A DNA stretch of 32,179 nucleotides from Nitrospirota bacterium (GTDB taxonomy: Bacteria; Nitrospirota; Thermodesulfovibrionia; UBA6902; DSMQ01). A model generated the notes under the pieces. It searched no databases. It was not told the DNA's origin and saw only the letters and a program-made list of their open reading frames with translations. The position numbers were made by a program, and so were the translations under genes. The stretch lies in the NCBI GenBank assembly GCA_016214355.1, contig JACROO010000045.1, positions 1-32,179 on the forward strand. The letters run 5' to 3'. This document shows, one piece after another, positions 24,572-31,194 of this stretch; position 1 is the stretch's first letter, and each line of letters opens with the position of its first letter.

Positions 24572-27500
24572 TTAAAAACTCGCCCTTTCCCTCACATACT
24601 CAAACGACCTGTCGTTAAACCACCTGTCAAGCTGAGACGGCTCTTTCAACTGCTGGCCCCGGTATCTTGGGACTGCAACATAGCTTATCTTTAAATCTTT
24701 CAGGCGGGTCATGTCCCCCCATAGTTTCTCAAATTGTGCTACGGGATAAACATCTTCCTGTCCTGAACCCCATACATACTTCACATTCTTGATGGTTACA
24801 TATGTCGGCATCCTTTTTTCAATATGCTGAATTGCCTCAAGTATCCTGTCGTTCTTCGCGGAATCCTTCTCAGCATCTATGATTAAACCTCTGTCAAGAC
24901 CAAAAAACTCAAGAAGACTATCTATCGTAATCCAGTTTGTAAGGGTATTATAATAACTTAACATATACTCATCCTCTTCCCGTGGAAGTGCTAATCCTTC
25001 TATAAGCTGGATATACCCGTTTATCTTTGCCAATCCGCCGCCTCTGTCTTCAATCCGCCTGGGGGTCACCTCAAATGACAGGCAGGATTGATTTGAAATG
25101 TGCATACCGAGAATCGCAGGTTCAATATCAGCGCCCATTGTATCAATATTGTGGCAGAAGAGATATTTAAGGCAGGGGTTCTCTTTAATTATTCCGGACA
25201 GGACGCCATTTTTTATAAGATTCGGAATTTCATACCAGTGACCGGGGGGATTGAACCTCAGTATGGGCTTATTTTCTGAATAATCTTCTCCTTCCCCTTT
25301 GGATTTTGTCCACTCAATCAATGCCCTGTGGATATTTTCCTGCAGTTTCTGGGTGTTTTCGTCTAATTTTTGCTGAAGCTGGTCTTCCCACAGAAAACGC
25401 AGGTCCCTCTCATTAGGATAAACCCTGTGTCCTATACTCTTGCCCAGAGACAAATATATCCTTGCCCTGTCGCCAAAATAATTAAACCTCTTCAGATAGT
25501 TATCAATGGCGACGTGAGTCAGGTAACTTGTTGTGATTACATGAGGTATCTTATATCCGGATACCCTTCCTGTTTTTCTGCTTTTAGCAAGATGGATTTC
25601 CATGAAAGTCCGGAATTTTCCCTCCATCTTTACAAAGGGGTTTATCGGTTTAACAACCGCTGCCCCTTCGGTCCATCTGCTGCCCATGCCTCCGGCAAAA
25701 GTCACAACTGCGGCCTCATTTCTTTTTAATGACTCCATTCCCGATTTATAAGAATCTCCGTTAGATTTGTCCTTTTCAAAATGGGAAACTTCGTTATCAC
25801 TGACGTCCTCAAGTTTAGTGGTTACAGGCAGCCTGTTCCTTGACAGGCCAATTTCTCCCTGCCTAAGAAGGGTCTTCATATGCTCGTGGGATTTGGAGTC
25901 AAATCCGTATTCCCTCTTAATCCATTTTTCGTTAAGAAATTTTTTAGTCCCGGAAGCAGAATCTTTATCATCCTGTATCTTAGAACTCTCAGGCATCTTT
26001 GCATCTTCGCCGGCTAATAACCGGGCAGAGTTGCCATCATGATTGAAGTCAAAGTCATATACCAGCGGGTCAATGGTAAAAGGAAGGGAATAATTATATA
26101 AATTCTTCAGCTCAGACATAATCTCAACTACCCTCTTTTTAAATTTTTCTTTGATTTCAGGTTTTATAATAAATGCCATTCCGCTGCCTGACATTCCGCC
26201 TAACATCAGGAAACCCCAGTAGTCTTCTTTGAATTCTTTTTTAACATTGTTAATCAGGTCTTCTGTAAATGCATTATTTGCCCATGGAATAATCTGCTGT
26301 ATTGGTCCTTCCCAGTCCTCTGTCGTAAGCCTGCCGAGTTCTTTCAGATTTCCCTGCGCGAGGGCATCAGTAATCTTGTCAAACAGATGAATCCCCCTTA
26401 TCCTTGCGTTCCATTCCTTTTCGTATCTCAGCAGATATTTCTCAGTGACCATTTCCAGAATCGGACCGACATTCTGAGAAATTCCTCCGTGAACAAGAAC
26501 CACAGAATTTATTATCTTATCTTCAACCCCCTGCGGTACATCGGTACGGGAGAATAAACTGTGATTGGGAAGCAGGCATCCTCTGCTGACACCGAATTCA
26601 GGAGTCCCAATCGTAGCTGCTTCACCCGTAATTATTTTTATCCCTGGCCATAATCCGCCTGAATCCTGCCATCCGCCGCCAGAGCCGCCAAGCCACTCCC
26701 CAAGTATTGCACGTGAAGCCGCTATCCGCCGTTCCTCTTCTGTCAGTAAACCCGTCTGACTCTTAGTCTGTCCGCTGAACCTCATCAAGCAGGTTATGAT
26801 TGTTGCCAGAAGTGTTGTGCTTACAGCAAGCCGCGACCCTTTCGGAATATCGTTTACCCTGCTTACAACTTCTATACCGCCCGGTTTATTCAGTAATTTT
26901 TTCAGGATATCTTTTAATTCAATATTTTTGTTTTCAAAAGAGGGCGGTACAATTCCTGATGCCACAACGCCTGCCTTTAATAATGAGAGGTAGTCATTTC
27001 CGAAATTAAATAACTCCAGAAGCGAAGATATTTTCTTTGATGTATTTAAATCAATAGACCTGAGGGATATAACAGGTTCTTCAATAAACCTGCAGTAACA
27101 CTCACACGGCGGTTTAACAGTCCCTTCATCGCCGCTAACCTTAAGATTAACAGAGATATTGACAACCCGTGCACCTTCAGGAAAGTCCATCCCGAGAAAA
27201 AATATGTCAGACCATCCGCTGTGTGAAGGATCTAATCTGACAGGCGTGGCATCCATTCCAACAGGGTATAAACCTGTCCCGGCATCCGGGATTGTCAATT
27301 CCGGCAGGACGGAATATGGATAATTTTCCAAACCATGCGTATTAAAGAGATAAAAGTTTTCATTGCATTGACTGATAGACAGTCTTACCTGGTCAACTAA
27401 ATATTTAAAGGCTAACTGATAATAAGAATGGGCAATTGCACTGCAGACAGCACCATTAAGGTTTCTATTTTTCATTACATCCTTCAGGTAAATATTTATT

Positions 27501-27787
27501 GATTCTTCAAAATTCCTGTCAAGCGCAGCCTTTACGCCTTCAAACGGAATCCTGCCCTCTGGTTTTATCTCTTTATTTTCCTGAAGATAAAACCTGTAAA
27601 TGACAAAAAGGAACAGCGATGCACGCACCTTATGATACAGATTGTTAACTGTCTTTCTAAAATCCTCAAGTTCTTCCGCTGATTTCAGAAGTTCGTCTGT
27701 ATTTTTATTTTTCAGCAGGGAGTCAATGGAACGGTTGCGGAGAGAGATGTCTTCGCTGGTTATTGTTTCAATAAGTTCATTTATCAT
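24572..27787 (-). CDS. GHMP sugar kinase fused to UDPGP-type nucleotidyltransferase
   Basis: A 1071-residue apparently bifunctional enzyme. The N-terminal half resembles fucokinase-like GHMP kinases: the ATP-binding loop IPKGSRLAVSTTLLAT near 319, EWLGGSGGGWQDSGGLWPGIK near 372 (the fucokinase GGGWQDQ pattern) and LGGMSGSGMAF near 532. A charged linker (about 585-685) leads to a UTP-glucose-1-phosphate uridylyltransferase-like half: VVTFAGGMGSRWTEGAAVVKP near 695, FCHNIDTMGAD near 879 and VTPRRIEDRGGGLAKI. The likely outcome is phosphorylation of a free sugar at C1 followed by activation to an NDP-sugar. Neither sugar nor nucleotide can be named. The domain order is kinase first, opposite to the Bacteroides Fkp/plant FKGP enzymes as I know them. 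Confidence 0.75.
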   Translation of the reverse strand: MINELIETITSEDISLRNRSIDSLLKNKNTDELLKSAEELEDFRKTVNNLYHKVRASLFLFVIYRFYLQENKEIKPEGRIPFEGVKAALDRNFEESINIYLKDVMKNRNLNGAVCSAIAHSYYQLAFKYLVDQVRLSISQCNENFYLFNTHGLENYPYSVLPELTIPDAGTGLYPVGMDATPVRLDPSHSGWSDIFFLGMDFPEGARVVNISVNLKVSGDEGTVKPPCECYCRFIEEPVISLRSIDLNTSKKISSLLELFNFGNDYLSLLKAGVVASGIVPPSFENKNIELKDILKKLLNKPGGIEVVSRVNDIPKGSRLAVSTTLLATIITCLMRFSGQTKSQTGLLTEEERRIAASRAILGEWLGGSGGGWQDSGGLWPGIKIITGEAATIGTPEFGVSRGCLLPNHSLFSRTDVPQGVEDKIINSVVLVHGGISQNVGPILEMVTEKYLLRYEKEWNARIRGIHLFDKITDALAQGNLKELGRLTTEDWEGPIQQIIPWANNAFTEDLINNVKKEFKEDYWGFLMLGGMSGSGMAFIIKPEIKEKFKKRVVEIMSELKNLYNYSLPFTIDPLVYDFDFNHDGNSARLLAGEDAKMPESSKIQDDKDSASGTKKFLNEKWIKREYGFDSKSHEHMKTLLRQGEIGLSRNRLPVTTKLEDVSDNEVSHFEKDKSNGDSYKSGMESLKRNEAAVVTFAGGMGSRWTEGAAVVKPINPFVKMEGKFRTFMEIHLAKSRKTGRVSGYKIPHVITTSYLTHVAIDNYLKRFNYFGDRARIYLSLGKSIGHRVYPNERDLRFLWEDQLQQKLDENTQKLQENIHRALIEWTKSKGEGEDYSENKPILRFNPPGHWYEIPNLIKNGVLSGIIKENPCLKYLFCHNIDTMGADIEPAILGMHISNQSCLSFEVTPRRIEDRGGGLAKINGYIQLIEGLALPREEDEYMLSYYNTLTNWITIDSLLEFFGLDRGLIIDAEKDSAKNDRILEAIQHIEKRMPTYVTIKNVKYVWGSGQEDVYPVAQFEKLWGDMTRLKDLKISYVAVPRYRGQQLKEPSQLDRWFNDRSFEYVRERASF

Positions 27788-27798
27788 TCTTGGTTTAT

Positions 27799-27828
27799 AT
27801 TATAACCATGCAGTTCTTTGGTAGGCAA
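27799..27828 (-). promoter_or_regulatory. Candidate promoter for the kinase-nucleotidyltransferase gene
   Basis: On the minus strand, TTGCCT (27823-27828) and a perfect TATAAT (27799-27804) are 18 nt apart. The start codon lies only 11 nt beyond the -10, so the transcript would be nearly leaderless. That fits the absence of a ribosome-binding site. Confidence 0.4.
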
Positions 27829-27887
27829 GTTGTTAGTTTGCGTCCATCTCCAAAAAAGTTGGGATAATCTTAATTCAAAGAATCAAG

Positions 27888-27938
27888 TAAAAGTTAGCAG
27901 TTAACAATTATCATTTTAAATTGCTAAATGCTAACTTT
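27888..27938 (+). repeat. Short inverted repeat of GTTAGCAGTTA type
   Basis: AAAGTTAGCAGTTAACAATTATCATTTT and AAATTGCTAAATGCTAACTTT are imperfect complements made of GTTAGCA-like units, akin to the arrays inside the activase gene. Confidence 0.55.
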
Positions 27939-27942
27939 GACC

Positions 27943-28036
27943 TTATATCTGCTCCCTTGCCATGAGAACAAATCCTTTTGACCCATCTGCATCACCGGTA
28001 GTGAAATGAGGATACTTTTGCAAAGAGTCAAAACCG
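27943..28036 (-). other. Open 31-codon stretch, possible gene remnant
   Basis: Directly after the PilZ stop, in another frame, the minus strand reads NGFDSLQKYPHFTTGDADG ... VLMAREQI and then TAA. Composition looks protein-like, but there is no start codon of its own and I recognise no family. It may be the tail of a decayed gene. Confidence 0.25.
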
Positions 28037-28037
28037 T

Positions 28038-28364
28038 TTAAGACAGATTTTTTACAAATTCCCTGTACCTTAAAGGCGGGTCTATAATCTCCATACCAAT
28101 TGTGGTTGTTATGTCATCAGGCGGAGAGTTGTGATATGACCATCTGACAGCACAATTAAGATTAATCGTGTCTCCTGAAGAGAGTTCAAACTTCAGGTCA
28201 ATAGGCGTACCCGGGAAAAATTCAATTATTGACTCTGCAGGCACAGTTATTATCTGAATACCGTGCTCTGAAATATTCTCTATAAACACTGCACGGTTTT
28301 CATCGCCTGAGATGCGCTCAGCCTTCAGATAAACCTTTTTTCTTTCAAAACGTCTTTTTTCCAT
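28038..28364 (-). CDS. PilZ domain protein (c-di-GMP binding)
   Basis: A 108-residue single-domain PilZ protein. The two binding signatures are present: the RxxxR motif in RRFERKKV at the N-terminus and the (D/N)xSxxG motif as ENISEHGI near residue 30. The beta-barrel core follows (LKFELSSGDTINLNCAVRWSYH, TTIGMEII). It likely responds to cyclic-di-GMP and controls motility, adhesion or exopolysaccharide through an unseen partner. No output domain is attached. No clear ribosome-binding site or partner gene is visible. It is transcribed away from the AbiE island. Confidence 0.85.
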   Translation of the reverse strand: MEKRRFERKKVYLKAERISGDENRAVFIENISEHGIQIITVPAESIIEFFPGTPIDLKFELSSGDTINLNCAVRWSYHNSPPDDITTTIGMEIIDPPLRYREFVKNLS

Positions 28365-28732
28365 CGGGGAGATTTTACCATCAAAGAAAGAAAAATTAAA
28401 GCAAAAAATCAGTAGTGATGTCTAACATTCTGCCAAACCACTACAATATTGTCATCCCCGCTTCCAGAGTTAATAGTCTTTTAGTTATCATATAAATTAA
28501 AATAACATCTACATTGTTTTTAGAGAAACAGCGGCATGAGTAAAAAATTCCATATACATACATTTGGCTGACCCTTGGGCTGTCCTCTACAAATTGTTTA
28601 AACCATTCTTTTTTACCGCTTTTAAATCAGAATTAGCATTTTAAATAAAAACAACCCACACCAACGGCTTTGGTCTGCCTTACCTGCCTGCAAGTCAGGA
28701 AAGGTGGCCTGCTTCCCCCTATAAAAAAATCG
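28365..28732 (+). other. Non-coding stretch upstream of the AbiE operon
   Basis: AT-rich sequence without a convincing full gene. It holds the miaB-like stub at 28536-28571 and, near 28673-28717, a hairpin-prone segment (TTACCTGCCTGCAAGTCAGGAAAGG). This is the left edge of the accessory island. Confidence 0.5.
28536..28571 (+). pseudogene. Possible 5' stub of a miaB-like gene
   Basis: ATG followed by codons for SKKFHIHTFG and then TGA. This closely resembles the typical MiaB N-terminus (KKFxIxTFGCQMN), with the TGA standing where the first conserved cysteine codon (TGC) would be. After that the similarity ends. The intact miaB begins 2.6 kb downstream, beyond the AbiE island, with different codons. 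The match is short, so chance is possible. Confidence 0.35.
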
Positions 28733-28778
28733 TTGACATAATCGTATAAAATATATATACTTATTGACAAGTAGTAAG
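28733..28778 (+). promoter_or_regulatory. Consensus promoter and possible operator for abiE
   Basis: TTGACA (28733-28738) and TATACT (28756-28761) are 17 nt apart. Just downstream, CTTA-N11-TAAG (28760-28778) forms an imperfect dyad that could bind the AbiEi antitoxin, since AbiEi proteins are known to autorepress. The ribosome-binding site GGAGG is at 28788-28792. Confidence 0.6.
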
Positions 28779-28796
28779 AGATTATACGGAGGTTAA

Positions 28797-29387
28797 ATGA
28801 ACACAAGAACACAGGAACTCATGAATTTTTTTCAGAGCCATGGCGGGGTGGCCCGTTTTTCTACTGTTCTGAAGGCTGGATTTCATCCTGATTCGCTTAT
28901 TGCTCTTGAAAAAGAGGGGAAGGTTGAAAAGATTGCCCGGGGCCTTTACCGGGTGGCCAATTATACCCATGGTACACATCCGGATCTTGTTATTGCATCA
29001 CTTCAGGCACCCAGAGGCGTTATTTGTCTTCTTTCTGCTCTGTTTTTTTATGATGCAACAAGCGAGATCCCAAAGTATGTAGCCCTGGCTATTCCGCAAG
29101 GTAGTCATGCAAATAGAATTAAGTATCCACCGGTAAGATTTTGCCGTTTTGCGTCTAAAGCATGGAAAGCAGGGATTGAAGAGCATGAAATTGAAAGACA
29201 GTATAGCCTCGCTAAGACGATTGCCGATTGTTTTAAATTCCGTAATAAAATAGGTATGGATGTCGCCAGAGATGCCCTCAAGGTTGCTGTTACAGAAAAA
29301 AACATAACTCCAAAAGAAATTATGAAATACGCCAAAATTTGCCGTGTTGATAGCATTATAAAACCAATACTGGAAGCTATGATATGA
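28797..29387 (+). CDS. abiEi: AbiEi-type antitoxin (type IV toxin-antitoxin)
   Basis: A 196-residue protein with an N-terminal winged helix (MNFFQSHGGVARFSTVLKAGFHPDSLIALEKEGKVEKIARGLYR), the wHTH that opens AbiEi-family and related transcriptional regulators. The C-terminal AbiEi domain follows (CLLSALFFYDATSEIP, KTIADCFKFRNKIGMDVARDAL). It should repress its own operon and counter AbiEii without direct binding, as described for type IV systems. GGAGG lies 4 nt ahead of the ATG and the stop overlaps abiEii by 4 nt (ATGA). The neighbourhood (recombinase remnant, hairpins) suggests horizontal acquisition. Confidence 0.85.
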   Translation: MNTRTQELMNFFQSHGGVARFSTVLKAGFHPDSLIALEKEGKVEKIARGLYRVANYTHGTHPDLVIASLQAPRGVICLLSALFFYDATSEIPKYVALAIPQGSHANRIKYPPVRFCRFASKAWKAGIEEHEIERQYSLAKTIADCFKFRNKIGMDVARDALKVAVTEKNITPKEIMKYAKICRVDSIIKPILEAMI

Positions 29388-30298
29388 AAAAGGATATTAA
29401 GAATATAAAAGCTTCTGTTCGCGCCCGTCTTCAAGATAAAGCGAAGGAAGCTGCTCAGCCATTTTCAGAAATTCTGCAATATTATGGGATGGAGAGATTC
29501 CTTTATAGGTTTAGCCGTTCTAAATATGCGGATAAATTTATCCTGAAAGGCGCGCTTATGTTTACAGTTTGGCAAGTTCCACAAAGACGGACAACGCTTG
29601 ATATAGATTTCTCAGCACGCTATGACAATCAGATAGCAACTATTGAGAAAGTAATCAAAGATGTATGTAAGGTTTCGGTGACTCCAGACGGGCTTGTTTT
29701 TGATTCGCAGACAGTAAAGGGACAGAAAATAAAAGAAGATGCTGATTACGAAGGCATACGTGTTAAATTTAGAGGTTTTTTAGAACGCTCACGTATCCCG
29801 ATGCAAATTGATATTGCTTTTGGCGATATCATCTATCCAAAACCTAAAGTTATTGATTATCCTGTTATTTTAGATTTTCCTAAACCCCATCTTAAAGGAT
29901 ATCCCGCAGAAAGTGTTGTTAGCGAAAAATTTGAAGCTATGGTTAAGTTAGGTCTTTTAAACAGTCGCATGAAGGATTTCTATGATATTTGGCTCATGAT
30001 GCGTCAGTTTGATTTTGATGGTCTAAAACTCGTTGAAGCTTTAAAAGGAACCTTTGAACATCGTAAAACTCCTTTGCCAGAGCATAAACCATTATTCGCT
30101 GAAGAAATTTACGATGAAAAATCCGATCGCCAAACATTATGGAAGGCTTTTCTAAAAAAGGGAGATATTAAATACGTACCAGAAAAGTTGCGCACAACAG
30201 CCACAGAGATAGAACAATTTCTTATTAACCCGCTTGATGCAATTTATAGAAGCCAAGAGTTTAGCAAAGAATGGAAATCCGCAGGACCGTGGAAATGA
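29384..30298 (+). CDS. abiEii: AbiEii-type nucleotidyltransferase toxin
   Basis: A 304-residue protein of the AbiEii/MenT nucleotidyltransferase family. LKGALMFTVWQ and TTLDIDFSAR (about 53-76) supply the glycine-rich turn and the DxD catalytic pair. YPAESVVSEKFEAMVKLGLLNSRMKDFYDIWLM contains the conserved KxxA and K..D motifs. Members transfer nucleotides, in some cases to tRNA acceptor ends, and arrest growth on phage infection. The length is normal and key residues are in place, so the toxin may be active. Start codon overlaps the abiEi stop. A broken recombinase follows 33 nt after the stop. Confidence 0.85.
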   Translation: MKKDIKNIKASVRARLQDKAKEAAQPFSEILQYYGMERFLYRFSRSKYADKFILKGALMFTVWQVPQRRTTLDIDFSARYDNQIATIEKVIKDVCKVSVTPDGLVFDSQTVKGQKIKEDADYEGIRVKFRGFLERSRIPMQIDIAFGDIIYPKPKVIDYPVILDFPKPHLKGYPAESVVSEKFEAMVKLGLLNSRMKDFYDIWLMMRQFDFDGLKLVEALKGTFEHRKTPLPEHKPLFAEEIYDEKSDRQTLWKAFLKKGDIKYVPEKLRTTATEIEQFLINPLDAIYRSQEFSKEWKSAGPWK

Positions 30299-30409
30299 GA
30301 AATGATGAAAGAAGAAGTATAGTATAAGATAATGAAAACCGCCTTATACATAAGAGTATCCACCGAAGACCAAGCCAAAGAAGGCTATTCTCTTGAAGTC
30401 CAGAGGGAG

Positions 30410-30450
30410 CCCCTATAGATTCTTTCAGAATCTAAACACAGGGATAGATA
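30410..30450 (+). mobile_element. Bulged hairpin insertion E1 (in recombinase)
   Basis: A 41-nt insertion between the QRE and YLES codons. Outer arm CCCTAT pairs with ACAGGG (one mismatch). Inner arms are AGATTCT/AGAATCT with loop TTC. Bulge AAAC is on the 3' side. It is nearly the same sequence as E4 at 30950-30986. Confidence 0.7.
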
Positions 30451-30480
30451 TATCTTGAGTCCTTTGCTGAAAGGGAAGGG

Positions 30481-30560
30481 CACCCCCATGGTTTTGATAC
30501 CCGTAGTTTTCCTTATGGAAAACATAGCACGGGTACAGGACAAAACAAAATATGGGGACG
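30481..30560 (+). mobile_element. Nested bulged hairpins E2 and E3 (in recombinase)
   Basis: An 80-nt insertion between the EREG and YEIY codons. The outer hairpin E2 pairs CCCCAT with ATGGGG and GTTTTG with CAAAAC, with a 5-nt 3' bulge. Its loop contains a complete second hairpin E3: ACCCGT/ACGGGT outside, AGTTTTCC/GGAAAAC inside, loop TTAT, bulge ATAGC. Confidence 0.7.
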
Positions 30561-30668
30561 TATGAGATTTATAAAATCTATCAGGATGATGGGATAAGCG
30601 GCTATTCTACCGAACGTCCTGCTTTTTAATTAAAACCCTTGCTCAAATATTGTAAAATATCTGTTACC

Positions 30669-30959
30669 ATGAGTTTTAAACGTAATGCTGTGTTTTTCGT
30701 ATATATCGTTAAATGTGCTAACGGAACATATTACACCGGTTACACAAATAATCTCGAGAACCGAATCAAACTACACAATAAAGGGGATGGCGCAAAGTAT
30801 TTAAAAGGAAAGTTGCCGGTCCAGTTGGTTTATGCTAAAGAATATAAATATTATAAAAATGCGTTGCATGCTGAGAGGAATTTAAAGAAGTTGACTAGGA
30901 AAGAGAAGGAGGTATTAATTTCGAACTATGAGCGCACAAATGGAAATTTATCCCTATAG
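30669..30959 (+). CDS. GIY-YIG nuclease-domain protein (YhbQ/UPF0213-like)
   Basis: A 96-residue single-domain GIY-YIG protein. FVYIVKCANGTYYTGYTNNLENRIKLHN carries the motif as VYI-YTG, and the arginine in NLENR and the later glutamate (HAERNLKKL) fit the catalytic set. Small proteins of this type are common and of unclear cellular role; they lack the DNA-binding extension of homing endonucleases. The ORF track begins at TTG 30639, but the domain starts at the ATG at 30669. The last residues and TAG stop lie inside hairpin E4, so the C-terminus (NGNLSL) has probably been altered by the insertion. Confidence 0.8.
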   Translation: MSFKRNAVFFVYIVKCANGTYYTGYTNNLENRIKLHNKGDGAKYLKGKLPVQLVYAKEYKYYKNALHAERNLKKLTRKEKEVLISNYERTNGNLSL

Positions 30960-30986
30960 ATTCATTCTGAATCTATACATAGGGAT
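30950..30986 (+). mobile_element. Bulged hairpin E4 (end of GIY-YIG gene)
   Basis: Outer arms ATCCCTAT/ATAGGGAT, inner arms AGATTCA/TGAATCT, loop TTC, 3' bulge ATAC. It supplies the stop codon of the GIY-YIG gene. Confidence 0.75.
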
Positions 30987-31002
30987 TAGAAAAAAAGGTT
31001 GC

Positions 31003-31038
31003 CCCCGTAGTTTTGCTATTGCAAAACTGGACACGGGG
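31003..31038 (+). mobile_element. Bulged hairpin E5
   Basis: Outer arms CCCCGT/ACGGGG, inner arms AGTTTTGC/GCAAAACT, loop TATT, 3' bulge GGAC. All pairs are perfect. Confidence 0.75.
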
Positions 31039-31039
31039 A

Positions 31040-31099
31040 CACCCATGTCTAAGTTTTCAGGTGGTATTTTATGAGATACTACTCCAGAATGTTTAGGTG
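31040..31099 (-). mobile_element. Degenerate bulged hairpin E6, inverted orientation
   Basis: CACC/GGTG outer arms, imperfect TAAGTTTTC/GAATGTTTA and GGTGGTAT/ATACTACTCC inner arms, with a CATGTC bulge on the 5' side. It fits the family only when read on the minus strand and has several mismatches. Confidence 0.45.
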
Positions 31100-31140
31100 C
31101 TCCCACAGATTTGCCGCTGCAAATCTAGGACGTGGGAGCA
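31098..31140 (+). mobile_element. Bulged hairpin E7
   Basis: Outer arms TGCTCCCAC/GTGGGAGCA, inner arms AGATTTGC/GCAAATCT, loop CGCT, 3' bulge AGGAC. All pairs are perfect. It abuts E8. Confidence 0.75.
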
Positions 31141-31194
31141 ACCGTGTCCAGGTTTTGAGGAAAATATGAAATATTTTCTCAAAACCTACGGTTG
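31139..31194 (-). mobile_element. Bulged hairpin E8 overlapping the miaB start
   Basis: Outer arms CAACCGT/ACGGTTG and a 17-pair inner stem (one bulged G) enclose loop GAA. The GTCC bulge is on the 5' side, so the minus strand shows the standard ...CT-GGAC-ACGG... form. The 3' arm is miaB codons 2-10. The start codon straddles the top of the stem and the loop. Confidence 0.75.

Larger units (their letters stand above)
30332..30629 (+). pseudogene. Serine recombinase N-terminal remnant split by two hairpin insertions
   Basis: Three pieces of a resolvase/invertase-type domain lie in order: KTALYIRVSTEDQAKEGYSL ... QRE (30332-30409), YLESFAEREG (30451-30480) and YEIYKIYQDDGISGYSTERP-AF (30561-30626). 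The first holds the RVST motif with the catalytic serine. Joined together they read as a normal large-serine-recombinase start. The pieces are separated by 41 and 80 nt of hairpin DNA, and the frame ends at TAA right after RPAF. The rest of the gene is missing. It is probably a relic of the element that brought in the AbiE genes. Confidence 0.85.

Noticed and set aside
30410-30560. Translational bypassing (gene 60 or byp type) of the hairpins in the recombinase
   Set aside because: No matching take-off and landing codons flank the inserts, and the recombinase ends at a stop shortly after, so the gene is dead anyway.
30639-30668. TTG start at 30639 for the GIY-YIG protein
   Set aside because: It adds residues outside the domain without a ribosome-binding site; the ATG at 30669 fits family length.
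30950-31140. Intrinsic terminators for the GIY-YIG gene
   Set aside because: The hairpins lack downstream T tracts and have a conserved bulge unlike terminator stems.
31139-31194. Diversity-generating retroelement hairpin or template
   Set aside because: No reverse transcriptase, no template/variable repeat pair and no adenine-specific variation are visible.
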